Shown here: positions 8,714 through 17,677 of the stretch, in pieces | Numbering within the stretch: position 1 is the first letter of the stretch | Layout of the letters: each line of letters starts with the position of its first letter | Origin: Stieleria varia | Lineage (GTDB): Bacteria > Planctomycetota > Planctomycetia > Pirellulales > Pirellulaceae | DNA: 64,000 nt | NCBI RefSeq assembly: GCF_038443385.1 | Contig: NZ_CP151726.1 | Location: 5,208,001-5,272,000 of the forward strand | Reading direction: 5' to 3' | Notes under the pieces: generated by a model | What the model saw: only the letters and a program-made list of their open reading frames with translations | What the model was told of the DNA's origin: nothing | Databases searched by the model: none | Made by a program: the position numbers and the translations under genes

Positions 8714-9535
8714 GCAATCAAAGTGAGCCTCAGGCGCTAGCCGTGGGCCGGCACCACAATCCGCCTCAGGCCCACGGCTAGCGCCTGAGGCTCACTGGGG
8801 TCACCAGCTGCGCCGCAAGGGTAAAATAAACAGCAATCAAAGTGAGCCTCAGGCGCTAGCCGTGGGCCGGCACCACAATCCGCCTCAGGCCCACGGCTAG
8901 CGCCTGAGGCTCACTGGGGTCACCAGCTGCGCCGCAAGGGCAAAATAAACAGCAATCAAAGTGAGCCTCAGGCGCTAGCCGTGGGCCGGCACCACAATCC
9001 GCCTCAGGCCCACGGCTAGCGCCTGAGGCTCACCGGGGGCACCAGCTGCGCCGGGAGGGTTAAATAAACAGCAATCAAAGTGAGCCTCAGGCGCTAGCCG
9101 TGGGCCGGCACCACAATCCGCCTCAGGCCCACGGCTAGCGCCTGAGGCTCACCGGGGTCACCAGCTGCGCCGGGAGAGTTAAATAAACAGCAATCAAAGT
9201 GAGCCTCAGGCGCTAGCCGTGGGCCGGCACCACAATCCGCCTCAGGCCCACGGCTAGCGCCTGAGGCTCACTGGGGTCACCAGCTGCGCCGGGAGGGTTA
9301 AATAAACAGCAATCAAAGTGAGCCTCAGGCGCTAGCCGTGGGCCGGCACCACAATCCGCCTCAGGCCCACGGCTAGCGCCTGAGGCTCACTGGGGTCACC
9401 AGCTGCGCCGGGAGGGTTAAATAAACAGCAATCAAAGTGAGCCTCAGGCGCTAGCCGTGGGCCGGCACCACAATCCGCCTCAGGCCCACGGCTAGCGCCT
9501 GAGGCTCACTGGGGTCACCAGCTGCGCCGGGAGAG
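8714..9535. repeat. Tandem array of seven 119-bp hairpin units
   Basis: Units start at 8714, 8833, 8952, 9071, 9190, 9309 and 9428, with an exact 119-base period. In the first unit the arms at 8723-8749 and 8769-8795 are 27-base perfect reverse complements around a 19-base loop (ggcaccacaatccgcctca); the same hairpin recurs in every unit. Units differ by only a few bases, mainly in the linker (caagggtaaaataaaca versus ggagggttaaataaaca) and at ctcactgggg/ctcaccgggg. Conserved linkers rule out CRISPR spacers. The array lies between two divergent genes, so it is probably transcribed into the gdhA leader or acts as a DNA-level element. Confidence 0.95.
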
Positions 9536-9540
9536 CATCT

Positions 9541-9610
9541 CAGCCGCCACGCGATAGCGTCCGGTTCTTACACCTATACTCAGGAACCGGACGCTATCGC
9601 GTGCCGGCTG
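9541..9610. repeat. Hairpin with 20-bp arms (gcgatagcgtccggttc family)
   Basis: Arms 9548-9567 and 9584-9603 are perfect reverse complements, and outer bases cagccg/cggctg extend the stem with a mismatch. A related, less perfect copy is at 16801-16866. It directly follows the tandem array. Confidence 0.85.
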
Positions 9611-9880
9611 ATGAATAATTCGGGCTAGCGGGGCAGGAGCCGCCTCTTACTTTCCCATGGTCCACTTCGCTCCCACAAGATGGCGAATCTCCGCCACTAA
9701 ACTGCTGGCCCGAGCGCATCGATGGCCGCTGCGTAGGATATCCCTCATCGATTCGACCCATTCGCCCAGGATTCTTGCCTTCTCTCTCGGGTTACCCACG
9801 CACACTTGCGTTGAACTGAATCCCCCGCGGGAAGTGCTTTACCGCCTTGCCAAATCTTACGAGTCCCCAGGAATGTTTTT
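9611..9880. other. gdhA leader region
   Basis: 270 bases between the last hairpin and gdhA. AGGA about 9 bases before the gdhA ATG is a plausible ribosome-binding site. A 75-codon frame (9657-9884) overlaps the gdhA start but is not convincing. No clear promoter hexamers are seen. Confidence 0.4.
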
Positions 9881-11218
9881 ATGAAAGAGATCGATCAATT
9901 CATGGATGGACTGCGGAAACGCAACCCACATGAGGTGGAGTTTCACCAAGCGGTGGAGGAGGTGGTCGAATCAGTGATGCCGTGGTATTTGGACCACAAG
10001 GAATACCATCGCGAGCAGATCCTGGAGCGCACCACCGAACCGGATCGCATCATCATCTTTCGTGTCTGTTGGGAAACCGACAGTGGCGATGTCCGCGCCA
10101 ATCGCGCATGGCGAGTTCAATTCAACCATGCACTGGGACCGTACAAAGGCGGATTGAGGTTCCATCCCAGTGTGACGCAGAGCGTGCTGAAGTTTCTGGG
10201 GTTTGAACAGATCTTTAAAAACAGTTTGACCGGATTGCCGATGGGCGGAGCCAAGGGCGGTTCGAACTTCAATCCCAAGGGCAAGAGCTCTCGTGAAGTC
10301 ATGCGGTTTTGCCAGTCGATGATGGTGGAGCTGTCGCGACATATCGGGGAAGACGTCGACGTGCCTGCAGGGGACATCGGCGTTGGTGCTCGCGAGATCA
10401 GCTATCTGTTCGGCCAGTACATGCGTTTGGAAAATCGCTGGTCGGGCGTTCTGACCGGCAAGGGACAGACGTTCGGCGGCAGCGCCGTGCGCACCGAAGC
10501 GACCGGGTACGGATGCGTGTACTTTTGCGAGCACATGCTGAATCAACACGGCGAAGGAATCGCTGGTAAGACGGTTGCGATCAGCGGCAGCGGAAATGTC
10601 GCGACCTACGCAGCGGAAAAGGCGATTGAAAAAGGTGCCAAGGTTTTGACATTGAGCGACTCGGATGGATTCATCGAAGTCAAAGGTGGCTTGTCGATGG
10701 AACAATTGCAGTTCGTCAAAGATCTTAAAGAAAACCGTCGTGGGCGGATTTCGGAAGTTGCGGACACGTTTGCCGGAGTCACCTACCACGCCGACGCGAC
10801 GCCATGGGGAGTGGCCTGTGACATTGCGATGCCATGCGCGACGCAAAACGAGATGGACGACCACGATGCCAAGACACTCGTGAACAATGGCGTCATCGCG
10901 GTTTGTGAAGGGGCCAATATGCCGCTGACCAATCACGCCGCGGGCGTACTGGCCAAGAACAATGTGCTGCATGCCCCCGGCAAAGCGTCCAATGCGGGCG
11001 GCGTTGCGGTGAGCGGATTGGAACAGAGCCAAAATGCGATGCGAATCAGTTGGGACCGCGACGAAGTCGACACGAGATTGCAAAAGATCATGACGAGTAT
11101 CCACTCACGCTGTGTCGAGCACGGCGAGCACAACGGCAGGGTGAATTACGTCACGGGCGCCAATATCGCCGGATTCAAAAAGGTAGCCGACGCCATGCTC
11201 GCCTACGGCGTGGTTTAG
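9881..11218 (+). CDS. gdhA: NADP-type glutamate dehydrogenase
   Basis: The 445-residue hexameric-type glutamate dehydrogenase assimilates ammonium into 2-oxoglutarate to give glutamate in the cytoplasm. The substrate domain contains GPYKGGLRFHPS (about 86-97), the catalytic lysine in GGAKGG (Lys125) and the catalytic aspartate in PAGDIGVG (Asp165). The dinucleotide-binding fold starts at ISGSGNVA (about 234-241). S-D-S-D-G after the second strand resembles NADP-using small enzymes more than NAD-using ones, but coenzyme choice is an inference. Length matches the family (about 445-450). It is monocistronic, with the seven-unit hairpin array in its upstream region, so nitrogen-dependent control there is worth considering. 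Confidence 0.97.
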   Translation: MKEIDQFMDGLRKRNPHEVEFHQAVEEVVESVMPWYLDHKEYHREQILERTTEPDRIIIFRVCWETDSGDVRANRAWRVQFNHALGPYKGGLRFHPSVTQSVLKFLGFEQIFKNSLTGLPMGGAKGGSNFNPKGKSSREVMRFCQSMMVELSRHIGEDVDVPAGDIGVGAREISYLFGQYMRLENRWSGVLTGKGQTFGGSAVRTEATGYGCVYFCEHMLNQHGEGIAGKTVAISGSGNVATYAAEKAIEKGAKVLTLSDSDGFIEVKGGLSMEQLQFVKDLKENRRGRISEVADTFAGVTYHADATPWGVACDIAMPCATQNEMDDHDAKTLVNNGVIAVCEGANMPLTNHAAGVLAKNNVLHAPGKASNAGGVAVSGLEQSQNAMRISWDRDEVDTRLQKIMTSIHSRCVEHGEHNGRVNYVTGANIAGFKKVADAMLAYGVV

Positions 11219-11326
11219 CCACGGGGCTGTTTGCCTCGAAGCCGAAGGCGCAGGCGGAAGCGGCGGATGATTTTGCGGGGGGCGCGGATGGTGGTGGCGA
11301 TGGCGCCTGCGGCTAGTCGTTAAACG

Positions 11327-11364
11327 AAAAAAAAAACGGCATGACGGGTGGCCGTCATGCCGTT
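11327..11364 (-). terminator. Intrinsic terminator of rpoD
   Basis: Read on the minus strand: a 13-bp perfect stem (11352-11364 with 11335-11347), a 4-base loop, then ten T's (11327-11336, partly in the stem). It lies 28 bases after the rpoD stop. In the plus direction it could weakly stop gdhA transcripts, since only a short T-rich stretch follows. Confidence 0.9.
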
Positions 11365-11391
11365 GGTTTTCTTCAATGCATTCTGATCGGA

Positions 11392-13053
11392 CTACGCGGC
11401 GACCTTCAGGAACGATGCGATGCGATTGGCTCTCGATGGGCTCTGCAACTTCGCAACCGCCTTGGCTTCGATCTGCCGAACGCGTTCGCGGGTGACCTTA
11501 AAGATCCTGCCGCATTCTTCCAGCGTGTAGCTGTAGCCGTCGACCAAGCCGTAGCGAAGACGAATGATTTCACGTTCGCGGTAGGTCAGGGTCTTGAGCA
11601 ATTCGTCGATCTTGCTACGCAGCATGCCGCTGGCTGCCATGCGTACCGGGTTATGGCTATCGTTGTCTTCGATGAACTCACCAAAGCTGCTGTCTTCGCC
11701 TTCACCGACCGGGCGATCCAAACTGACGGGGTGGCGACCGATGTCCATCACGCGACGAACTTCGTCCAATGGCACCTCGGTATCCTCCGAAATCTCCATG
11801 TACGTGGGCTCACGTCCGAACTCTTGGGTCAGGCGTTTTTGCGACTGACGAAGCTTGCTGAGCACATCGATCATGTGCACGGGAATGCGAATCGTGCGTG
11901 CTTGATCTGCGATCGCACGCGTGATCGCTTGGCGAATCCACCAAGTCGCGTAGGTGCTGAACTTGAATCCGCGACGATACTCGTACTTGTCCACAGCTCG
12001 CATCAGGCCGGTGTTTCCCTCTTGGATCAAATCCAGGAAGGACAAACCGCGGTTGCGATACTTTTTGGCGATTGAAACCACCAAACGCAGGTTTCCGCTG
12101 CTGAGTTCCCGCTTGGTGGTTTCGTAGCGGTCAAAGTACTCGCGTGCTTTGACCACTCGGTTGTGCAAGCTCGTGGGGCTTTCTTGCGTCAGCAGCATCA
12201 GTTCGCGTTGCTCGCTACGCAAATTCGCTGCTTCGTCTCGGCTCACCGCATCGCCGGCCAGTTCTGACAAGCGTTGGCGGATGAAGTTCATTCGTTGCGA
12301 GATGTTTTCCAGTTGTTGCAACATCGGTGTGACGCGGCGACTGCGAAGGCTCAGCTCTTCGACCAACTGCAAGCACTTTTGTCGACGCATGATGAAGCGT
12401 CGGCGAACTTCAGCTTTCAAACGCGGCGAAGTGCTCTTGCGGACCATCAAATCAAAGTCGAGTTTGTTTTGCTCGATCAGCATGTCCAGCGTTCGCAGGT
12501 TGTGCGGCATGCGAGCGGAAATCTGCTCCTTGGTCAATCGCTCGGTCAAGGAGACCTTGATCGTGCGGTCAAAGGGCAGTTCGCCTTGATGGACGCGATG
12601 CAGAGTCGCGACCGTGTTACGCAAGGCGTAGTCGGATTCAAGCAACGCACGACGGAATTGCCGACGGGTGACTTCGATCTTCTTTGCCAACGAGATTTCT
12701 TCTTCTCGGCTCAGCAAGGGGATTTCGGCCATTTGGCTCAGGTACATCCGAATCGGATCATCGCTTGCCTTGGGCATGTCAGGCGTCGCCAAGTCGTCTC
12801 CACCCAAATCCGTGGACGGAGGACGCATTTCGATCACATTCGGCTCAGGCCGACGCGACAACGCGGGATTGAACTCATGAGCCGATTCAACCAGGCGGAT
12901 GCCTTTTTTCTCGATCGCCAACAAGAGTTGGTTCAGCTTCTCCGGATTGACGTCTTCGTCCGGCAGATATTCGTTGACTTGGTCATAAGTCAGATAGCCT
13001 TCCTTGGCCGCTCGGTTGATCAACACCGAAAGATCTTGTTCCATCAGTTGCAT
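11392..13053 (-). CDS. rpoD: Primary RNA polymerase sigma factor (sigma-70)
   Basis: The 553-residue housekeeping sigma factor directs RNA polymerase to -35/-10 promoters. Region 1.1-like N-terminus ([14 protein letters not shown]) is followed by region 1.2 ([21 protein letters not shown], about 96-116), a long non-conserved segment, and region 2 ([21 protein letters not shown], then [17 protein letters not shown]). Region 3 contains the primary-sigma signature G-E-F-I-E-D-N-D. Region 4 has [15 protein letters not shown] and the helix-turn-helix [13 protein letters not shown] near the C-terminus. It is downstream of dnaG on the same strand, 189 bases away, a remnant of the classic macromolecular-synthesis arrangement without rpsU. 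A second in-frame Met at codon 4 is an alternative start. A strong terminator follows. Confidence 0.97.
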   Translation of the reverse strand: MQLMEQDLSVLINRAAKEGYLTYDQVNEYLPDEDVNPEKLNQLLLAIEKKGIRLVESAHEFNPALSRRPEPNVIEMRPPSTDLGGDDLATPDMPKASDDPIRMYLSQMAEIPLLSREEEISLAKKIEVTRRQFRRALLESDYALRNTVATLHRVHQGELPFDRTIKVSLTERLTKEQISARMPHNLRTLDMLIEQNKLDFDLMVRKSTSPRLKAEVRRRFIMRRQKCLQLVEELSLRSRRVTPMLQQLENISQRMNFIRQRLSELAGDAVSRDEAANLRSEQRELMLLTQESPTSLHNRVVKAREYFDRYETTKRELSSGNLRLVVSIAKKYRNRGLSFLDLIQEGNTGLMRAVDKYEYRRGFKFSTYATWWIRQAITRAIADQARTIRIPVHMIDVLSKLRQSQKRLTQEFGREPTYMEISEDTEVPLDEVRRVMDIGRHPVSLDRPVGEGEDSSFGEFIEDNDSHNPVRMAASGMLRSKIDELLKTLTYREREIIRLRYGLVDGYSYTLEECGRIFKVTRERVRQIEAKAVAKLQSPSRANRIASFLKVAA

Positions 13054-13242
13054 CGTTCCAAAACCTCATGTCTTGAGTGTTCACGCATCATTTGCGTGAG
13101 ATGTTTGTGTGGCGGCAAGTCCACGGGACGAACTCGCCGGTAATTCAATCCGTTACGATATGGCTATTGCGGATAGCCATGAGAAAGATAGCGCTGGGTC
13201 GTCTTCTCCTCCTGAGATAGTGGCCGATGCGTGTGGTAAGAA

Positions 13243-15234
13243 TCAGTTGATCTGCTGCCGTGCTTTTTCCGAATCAAAGAGTTGCTTCAAAAGCGCCAAC
13301 TCTTCGTCTTCATCCATCACTGTCGTTGCAAGTTTCGCAATCTGACGTGATGTCTCTGCCTCCGACTCTCGCAATCGATAACGAGCGACGACAGCGAGGT
13401 ATCGTTCTTCTGCTGTGAGCGAAATCTTATCCCCTCTTTGCTCAATGCGGAACAGCAGGGTAGTCACTTCGTTCTTCAAAAACTCATTTTCTAATAGCAG
13501 CAATAGTGACTGCGAGGTTAAGTCACGTCCTTGCAAGTCCAGGTCTTGGTAGGCGGAAAGCAACATCTTAGCGGTGTTGGACGACAACCAATCCGGATCG
13601 ATCGCTTCCACTGCAATAGCTGCCAAGTCGGGTGATTCGATCAATGTTTCAAAGAGTTCCCGATCGATCCCGCTGAGCGATTGCTGCAACACTTCGGCGA
13701 CATGCGATGTCGGCTCGTCATCGTAAGCAAAACCGCTCGGTGCAAAATCAAATCCATCCATGTCCGCCGATTCGGCGAGCATCAGGTTGGGATCGAATGA
13801 GCCGTCGGCCGATTCGCGAGTTTGGGGTTTTGGTTTGTGGCCTGATTGTTCTTTGCTGCGAGCGGCCTGCAAACGGAACTTGGCCCGCGCCGCACTTTGC
13901 TTGGCAATCTCCGCACGTCGAGCGACGACGCGCTGTTCGAGTTTTTCCGTGGTGGTGCCAAAGGTTCGTGAAAGTCGCAACAAGAGTTGGTCTTGTTTGA
14001 CCGGGTCCATCTTGGGAGCCGAAGCGATCACGCCGACCATGGTGTCGATCGCGTGCATCACGGCATGCGTGTCCGTTGCGATGTCAACGCCTTCGGTCAG
14101 CTTCGCCAGTTTGTGGGACAAGCAGTCGGGGGCGTCCGCAACCAGTTGCTCAAACGCCTCGCGTCCATGCTGTTGCAAGTAGTCGGCGGGGTCACTGCCG
14201 TCGGGCAGCGTCAGGACTCGCAAATCCGCGTCGGCTTGGACGAATAGTTCCAGCACTTCGTCGGCGCGTTTTTGTCCCGCCGCATCGCCGTCGAGCACCA
14301 AGACGACACGTTGGGTAAGGCGTTTCAGAATGTCGACATGTGCAGCGCCCAATGCGGTGCCCAAGACTGCGACGACGGGTTCGATGCCGGCTTGGCGAGC
14401 GGCGACCACGTCCGTGTAGCCTTCCATCACAAGAGCTTGGCCGCCCTTGCGGATCGGCTCGCGTGCCAACTGCATGCCGTAGAGCACATTGGATTTTCGA
14501 AACAGCAAGGTTTCCGGGCCGTTGATGTACTTGCCGCCAGCGTTCTCTCCATGACGTTTCGCGATCTCGGGGATCACACGACCGCCCATGGAAATCGCCC
14601 GGCCTTGAATGTCATGAATCGGGAACATCAACCGTCCACGGAACATGTCATAGCTGGACCCGTCTTTGCGATGAAAGGCAACGCCGGCGGCGTGCGCGAT
14701 CTCGGGTCGAAACTTGTTTTGCTTCAGCAGGTTGATGACAAAATCCCAGCTGTCGGGTGCGAAACCGATCTGGAATCGTTTGCGGTTCTCGTCGTCCACG
14801 CCCCGAGCGGCCAAGTAATCGCGAGCGATCTTTGCGTCGTCGGTCTTGGGACTATCGAGCTGCTGAAAGTAAGCGTCGCAAACAAGCTGGACGGCAGACA
14901 ACAGGGTCGATTTGTCTTGGGCGCTGCCCGCCTCCACCTGCTTTCCGGCTTGGATCTCAATACCAGCTTGCTCGGCCAGCATTTTCAGCGCGGTAAAAAA
15001 ATCGACGCCGTCGCGACGCATCACAAAACTGAACACGTCCCCGCCGATGTCACACGGCCAACATTTCCAGGATTGGCGTTCCCGGTTGACTTGGAGAGAG
15101 GGGGACTGATCGTTGTGCCACGGACACTGAGTCACATACAAACGACCCTTTGGCTGTAACGACAGCGATGAACCGATGACATCTACAATGTCAACGGCGC
15201 TTCGCACTCGTTCTTTCAGGTCGAAGTCCATCAT
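13243..15234 (-). CDS. dnaG: DNA primase
   Basis: The primase makes RNA primers at the replication fork and works with the replicative helicase. From the chosen Met pair (15234 or 15231) it is 663 residues. A longer frame adds 38 residues of unrelated sequence before MDFDLKERVRSAVDIV, the normal N-terminus. The CHC2 zinc ribbon is C37-P-W-H40 with C58-W-P-C61. The RNA polymerase core has F-P-I-H-D-I-Q-G-R-A, and the TOPRIM segment has the catalytic glutamate in VMEGYTDVVAA and VLVLDGDAAGQKR. A helicase-interaction domain of low conservation ends the protein. rpoD follows on the same strand, so co-transcription is likely, though the 189-base gap leaves room for a separate rpoD promoter. Confidence 0.96.
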   Translation of the reverse strand: MMDFDLKERVRSAVDIVDVIGSSLSLQPKGRLYVTQCPWHNDQSPSLQVNRERQSWKCWPCDIGGDVFSFVMRRDGVDFFTALKMLAEQAGIEIQAGKQVEAGSAQDKSTLLSAVQLVCDAYFQQLDSPKTDDAKIARDYLAARGVDDENRKRFQIGFAPDSWDFVINLLKQNKFRPEIAHAAGVAFHRKDGSSYDMFRGRLMFPIHDIQGRAISMGGRVIPEIAKRHGENAGGKYINGPETLLFRKSNVLYGMQLAREPIRKGGQALVMEGYTDVVAARQAGIEPVVAVLGTALGAAHVDILKRLTQRVVLVLDGDAAGQKRADEVLELFVQADADLRVLTLPDGSDPADYLQQHGREAFEQLVADAPDCLSHKLAKLTEGVDIATDTHAVMHAIDTMVGVIASAPKMDPVKQDQLLLRLSRTFGTTTEKLEQRVVARRAEIAKQSAARAKFRLQAARSKEQSGHKPKPQTRESADGSFDPNLMLAESADMDGFDFAPSGFAYDDEPTSHVAEVLQQSLSGIDRELFETLIESPDLAAIAVEAIDPDWLSSNTAKMLLSAYQDLDLQGRDLTSQSLLLLLENEFLKNEVTTLLFRIEQRGDKISLTAEERYLAVVARYRLRESEAETSRQIAKLATTVMDEDEELALLKQLFDSEKARQQIN

Positions 15235-15816
15235 TGTCGGACTCGGCGACTCCAATGAGACGTACCTTGGCTTGTCTGGCGAAACATTCCAGGGGGCGCA
15301 CACGCATCCCCGTTTCTTGTTCCACCACCAAACGGCCGGCGAAATCATCCGGATCGGTCCACTCGAATCCCGTCACGGGATTGGACCACATCCAAGTGGC
15401 CACACGAGCAAATTTCGATCACACGCACTCCGTTGCAGCGTACCAGATTGAGCCAGCTAACAAGAGACATGGCTGCCGATCCGTATCGCCACGAGCGAAG
15501 ACCGATTCTGCGAAAACTGAGATTTCGGGTCAAGATCAATTTGCCGGCTGCCGAGACCGCGAGCCAAGTCCGTCAATCACATAGAAAAAGGACACTTCTC
15601 GCTGATCGCCACTCCGCAAAACGCTCGTTCCCAGGCTAACGCCTGAGAACGAACTGCCATGGAGGCTCTGCCTGGCGAAAATCAGCGAGGCTTGGAAAAT
15701 GTCAGCAGATCGGCAGGCAGGAGCCTGCTAATCATTGGGTTCCCAGGCAGGAGCCTGGGAACCAGTGGTGCAGTGGTCGCGATCAGCTAAAAGTGTCAAA
15801 GAACGCGACAGAATCC
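15235..15816. other. Intergenic region with two palindromes
   Basis: 582 bases upstream of dnaG on the minus strand. Two hairpins of one family are seen: 15626-15651 (cgttcccaggc...) and 15738-15763 (ggttcccaggc with gcctgggaacc, 11-bp arms, 4-base loop). Short frames here have no domain, homology or RBS support. Confidence 0.6.
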
Positions 15817-16545
15817 TTACGAGGACGGTCCGTTTTGATGAATTCGTGGCAAATAAATATCGATTTGTTTCTCGCCAAAGATTCGATATTTTACGCCGTG
15901 ACACCAAAGCTCAAAATAGCTCGCCAAGGGATCGTCCAGCCCCACGGATTCTCGATAAAACGGCCACATCAGATGGTCCCGCAGCATGGGATCGCAAGCG
16001 ACGAAGTAGTAAGCAGGACGCAATAGCTCGGCATGAGGATCCACCCCTGAGATCGATTCACACATCGCCGCACAAGCCTGAGTGACCGTTTTCATCAACC
16101 GCGAACGCTCCTCATCACGCTTGGGGGCCTTGGGTGGAATCCCTTCCAGGACTCGGACCGATGGCGTTTGCGAAAGAACGGACACTATTTCCAGATTCCC
16201 AACTTTCTCGGCGATCCGAACAAGCCCGGTGAGCCACTGACCGGCCAACTGCTCCGCGTCCGCCGGATCCAGCGGCTGAGGCTTTCGGACGACAAAGTAA
16301 GCGTCTTGTCCGCCTCCGGGACGTTGGCTGTTGCCCGCTGCGTCATAAAGTTGCCCGAGCCTGTCATGAAGTTCGTCGCCGCACGGCAAAGTCCGAATCA
16401 GCGACGCAAGTGACTCGCCGTCGGGCCGAAACATCTGAAAAATGCCAATCAGCGAATCCGCGTCGCCATTGTCTTGCTCCGGCGCAGAGACGCCAAGCCG
16501 TGCGGTTAAATCGCGACACTCACTGAGAAACGCTGCTGTGGACAA
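15817..16545 (-). CDS. Hypothetical protein
   Basis: The 242-residue protein has no signal peptide, membrane segment or motif that I recognise. Composition is that of a normal cytoplasmic protein with mixed helices (DGESLASLIRTLPCGDELHDRLGQLYDAAG) and an aromatic-rich C-terminus (YYFVACDPMLRDHLMWPFYRE). The N-terminal Met start is accepted because the next internal Met lies at about residue 38. It is flanked by repeat-rich gaps on both sides and is probably monocistronic. Its function cannot be inferred from neighbours. Confidence 0.6.
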   Translation of the reverse strand: MSTAAFLSECRDLTARLGVSAPEQDNGDADSLIGIFQMFRPDGESLASLIRTLPCGDELHDRLGQLYDAAGNSQRPGGGQDAYFVVRKPQPLDPADAEQLAGQWLTGLVRIAEKVGNLEIVSVLSQTPSVRVLEGIPPKAPKRDEERSRLMKTVTQACAAMCESISGVDPHAELLRPAYYFVACDPMLRDHLMWPFYRESVGLDDPLASYFELWCHGVKYRIFGEKQIDIYLPRIHQNGPSS

Positions 16546-16800
16546 GTTATCGATCTGCCGCTGGTGAAGGGGAGTTGGGTTTGAAATCGCTTCATGATAT
16601 CGAGTCGTCTAGCGGCGTGTTGGCTTGCGAAGGTAGCCGTCTGTTGTTTCCCCCGCCGAGACAAGCTCGACGGAAGGAACTGGACTGCTCAAAGTTTGGG
16701 GTTGTTTCTTTTTGGCTTTGCGCAAGTTTATGTCCCTACTGCCGGCGCAGCTGGTGGCCCCCAGTGAACCTCAGGCGCTAGCCCGGATATTGCATCAGCC

Positions 16801-16866
16801 GGAGTGCGATAGCACCCGGTTCTCGTGTTTTGCCGTGTGAACCGGACGCTATCGCGTTGCGGCTGA
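16801..16866. repeat. Hairpin, gcgatagcg family copy 2
   Basis: Imperfect palindrome: agtgcgatagcacccggttc opposes gaaccggacgctatcgcgtt around a tcgtgttttgccgt loop, and flanking cagccg/cggctg bases match those at 9541-9610. Confidence 0.75.
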
Positions 16867-17004
16867 TATGCGCAGACTGTTTTTGTGCCAATCCGCATAA
16901 ACCATTTGGTGCAAACGTATTGCGAAGACTGTAGTCAGTGGCGTGAACAATCCGGGCTAGTGCCTTGCGGCTCACTAAATCAGCAGTCTCCGCAGCTGGG
17001 GGAG

Positions 17005-17055
17005 GTGACAGTGGACAAGAAACGGCTCATAGAAAAACGCCGAAACATCAAGTCA
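17005..17055 (+). repeat. 51-bp dispersed repeat, copy 2
   Basis: Matches 7901-7951 in the same orientation with a few substitutions, in gene-free sequence about 200 bases before blaI. Confidence 0.75.
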
Positions 17056-17151
17056 CCCCCAACCTCTGAACAGCCCAGGCGTAACGCACTCGGGCTGATC
17101 CAACACCCAGGCTTGCCATGAAAAATCGCCCCAAATCCGAACGGATTTCAC

Positions 17152-17187
17152 TTGACTTTACGACAACGTTCGTAAACCATTACGAAC
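17152..17187 (+). promoter_or_regulatory. Likely blaI promoter region and BlaI operator
   Basis: A perfect 8-bp inverted repeat with a 4-base spacer, GTTCGTAA-acca-TTACGAAC, occupies 17168-17187. TTGACT at 17152-17157 is a good -35-like hexamer and the dyad covers the expected -10 region, although no strong -10 is seen. BlaI/MecI dimers bind dyads of this kind at their own promoters, so autorepression is the natural reading. It is 64 bases before the blaI ATG. The operator assignment is inferred from position and symmetry. Confidence 0.7.
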
Positions 17188-17251
17188 ACTGTCATAAATC
17201 CGGTTGGCGAGCGGCAGAAAGCGGACTCCTTTTCGATAACACAAAGCGATC

Positions 17252-17677
17252 ATGGCTAAGAAACGACCGGCGCTCAGACTGACCAGCGGAGAAGTCGACT
17301 TGATGGACTTGCTCTGGCGACACGGACCGATGACGCTGCAACAGGCTCACCGCGCGTTCGAGTCGGATTTCCCGAGTAAGTCCGTCGGGTACACGACGAT
17401 GCAGACTCGTTTGAATCGTTTGGCCGACAAAGGGTTTGCATCGCGATCACCGGATCGACCCGCGGTGTACGCGGCTGCCATCGATCGCTCGGATGTGCAA
17501 GCTGATCATTTGGACGATGTGCTAAAGCGTTTGTCGGGCGGCAGCGTCGTTCCGCTGGTTGCACACTTGGTCCAAGATCGACAGATCGCGCCTGAGGAGT
17601 TGGCCGAGCTGAAGCGTTTGGTTCGCCAAGCGGAGAAGGATTTGAAGAATGCATCGCGAAACGAGGAGGCAGAATAA
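17252..17677 (+). CDS. blaI: BlaI/MecI/CopY-family transcriptional repressor
   Basis: The 141-residue winged-helix repressor has the family's N-terminal sequence L-T-S-G-E-V-D-L-M-D-L-L-W (about 10-22) and a recognition helix around VGYTTMQTRLNRLADKGFA. The C-terminal dimerisation helix ends near residue 130 (EELAELKRLVRQAEKD). Known BlaI proteins bind dyad operators as dimers and are inactivated when a BlaR1-type protease relays a signal. The start is well placed for the family. The stop overlaps the ATG of the BlaR1-like gene by one base. In planctomycetes such pairs are frequent and often not tied to beta-lactamase; no lactamase is present here, so 'blaI' names the family only. Confidence 0.92.
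   Translation: MAKKRPALRLTSGEVDLMDLLWRHGPMTLQQAHRAFESDFPSKSVGYTTMQTRLNRLADKGFASRSPDRPAVYAAAIDRSDVQADHLDDVLKRLSGGSVVPLVAHLVQDRQIAPEELAELKRLVRQAEKDLKNASRNEEAE

Larger units (their letters stand above)
16546..17151. other. Repeat-rich intergenic region before blaI
   Basis: About 600 bases with no gene. It holds an inverted partial copy of the 58-bp repeat (near 16656-16681), half of the caggcgctagcc element (16763-16790), a hairpin related to 9541-9610 (16801-16866), and the second 51-bp repeat (17005-17055). Confidence 0.65.

Noticed and set aside
8714-9535. Possible CRISPR array because of regular repeats
   Set aside because: The whole 119-base unit is conserved, including the linkers, so there are no unique spacers. 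No cas genes lie in the window.
9657-9884. 75-codon frame overlapping the gdhA start by ATGA
   Set aside because: No recognisable domain, Pro/Arg-rich random-looking sequence and no upstream RBS. A leader peptide cannot be excluded but is not supported.
9971-11104. Long minus-strand frame opposite gdhA
   Set aside because: It is the antisense shadow of a strongly conserved gdhA. Its protein has no domain.
12274-13143. Long plus-strand frame opposite rpoD
   Set aside because: Shadow frame across the sigma factor; rpoD conservation explains the open frame.
15345-15539. Small minus-strand frame upstream of dnaG
   Set aside because: Overlaps the DNA upstream of dnaG, has no RBS or conserved features, and the sequence is partly repeat-flanked.
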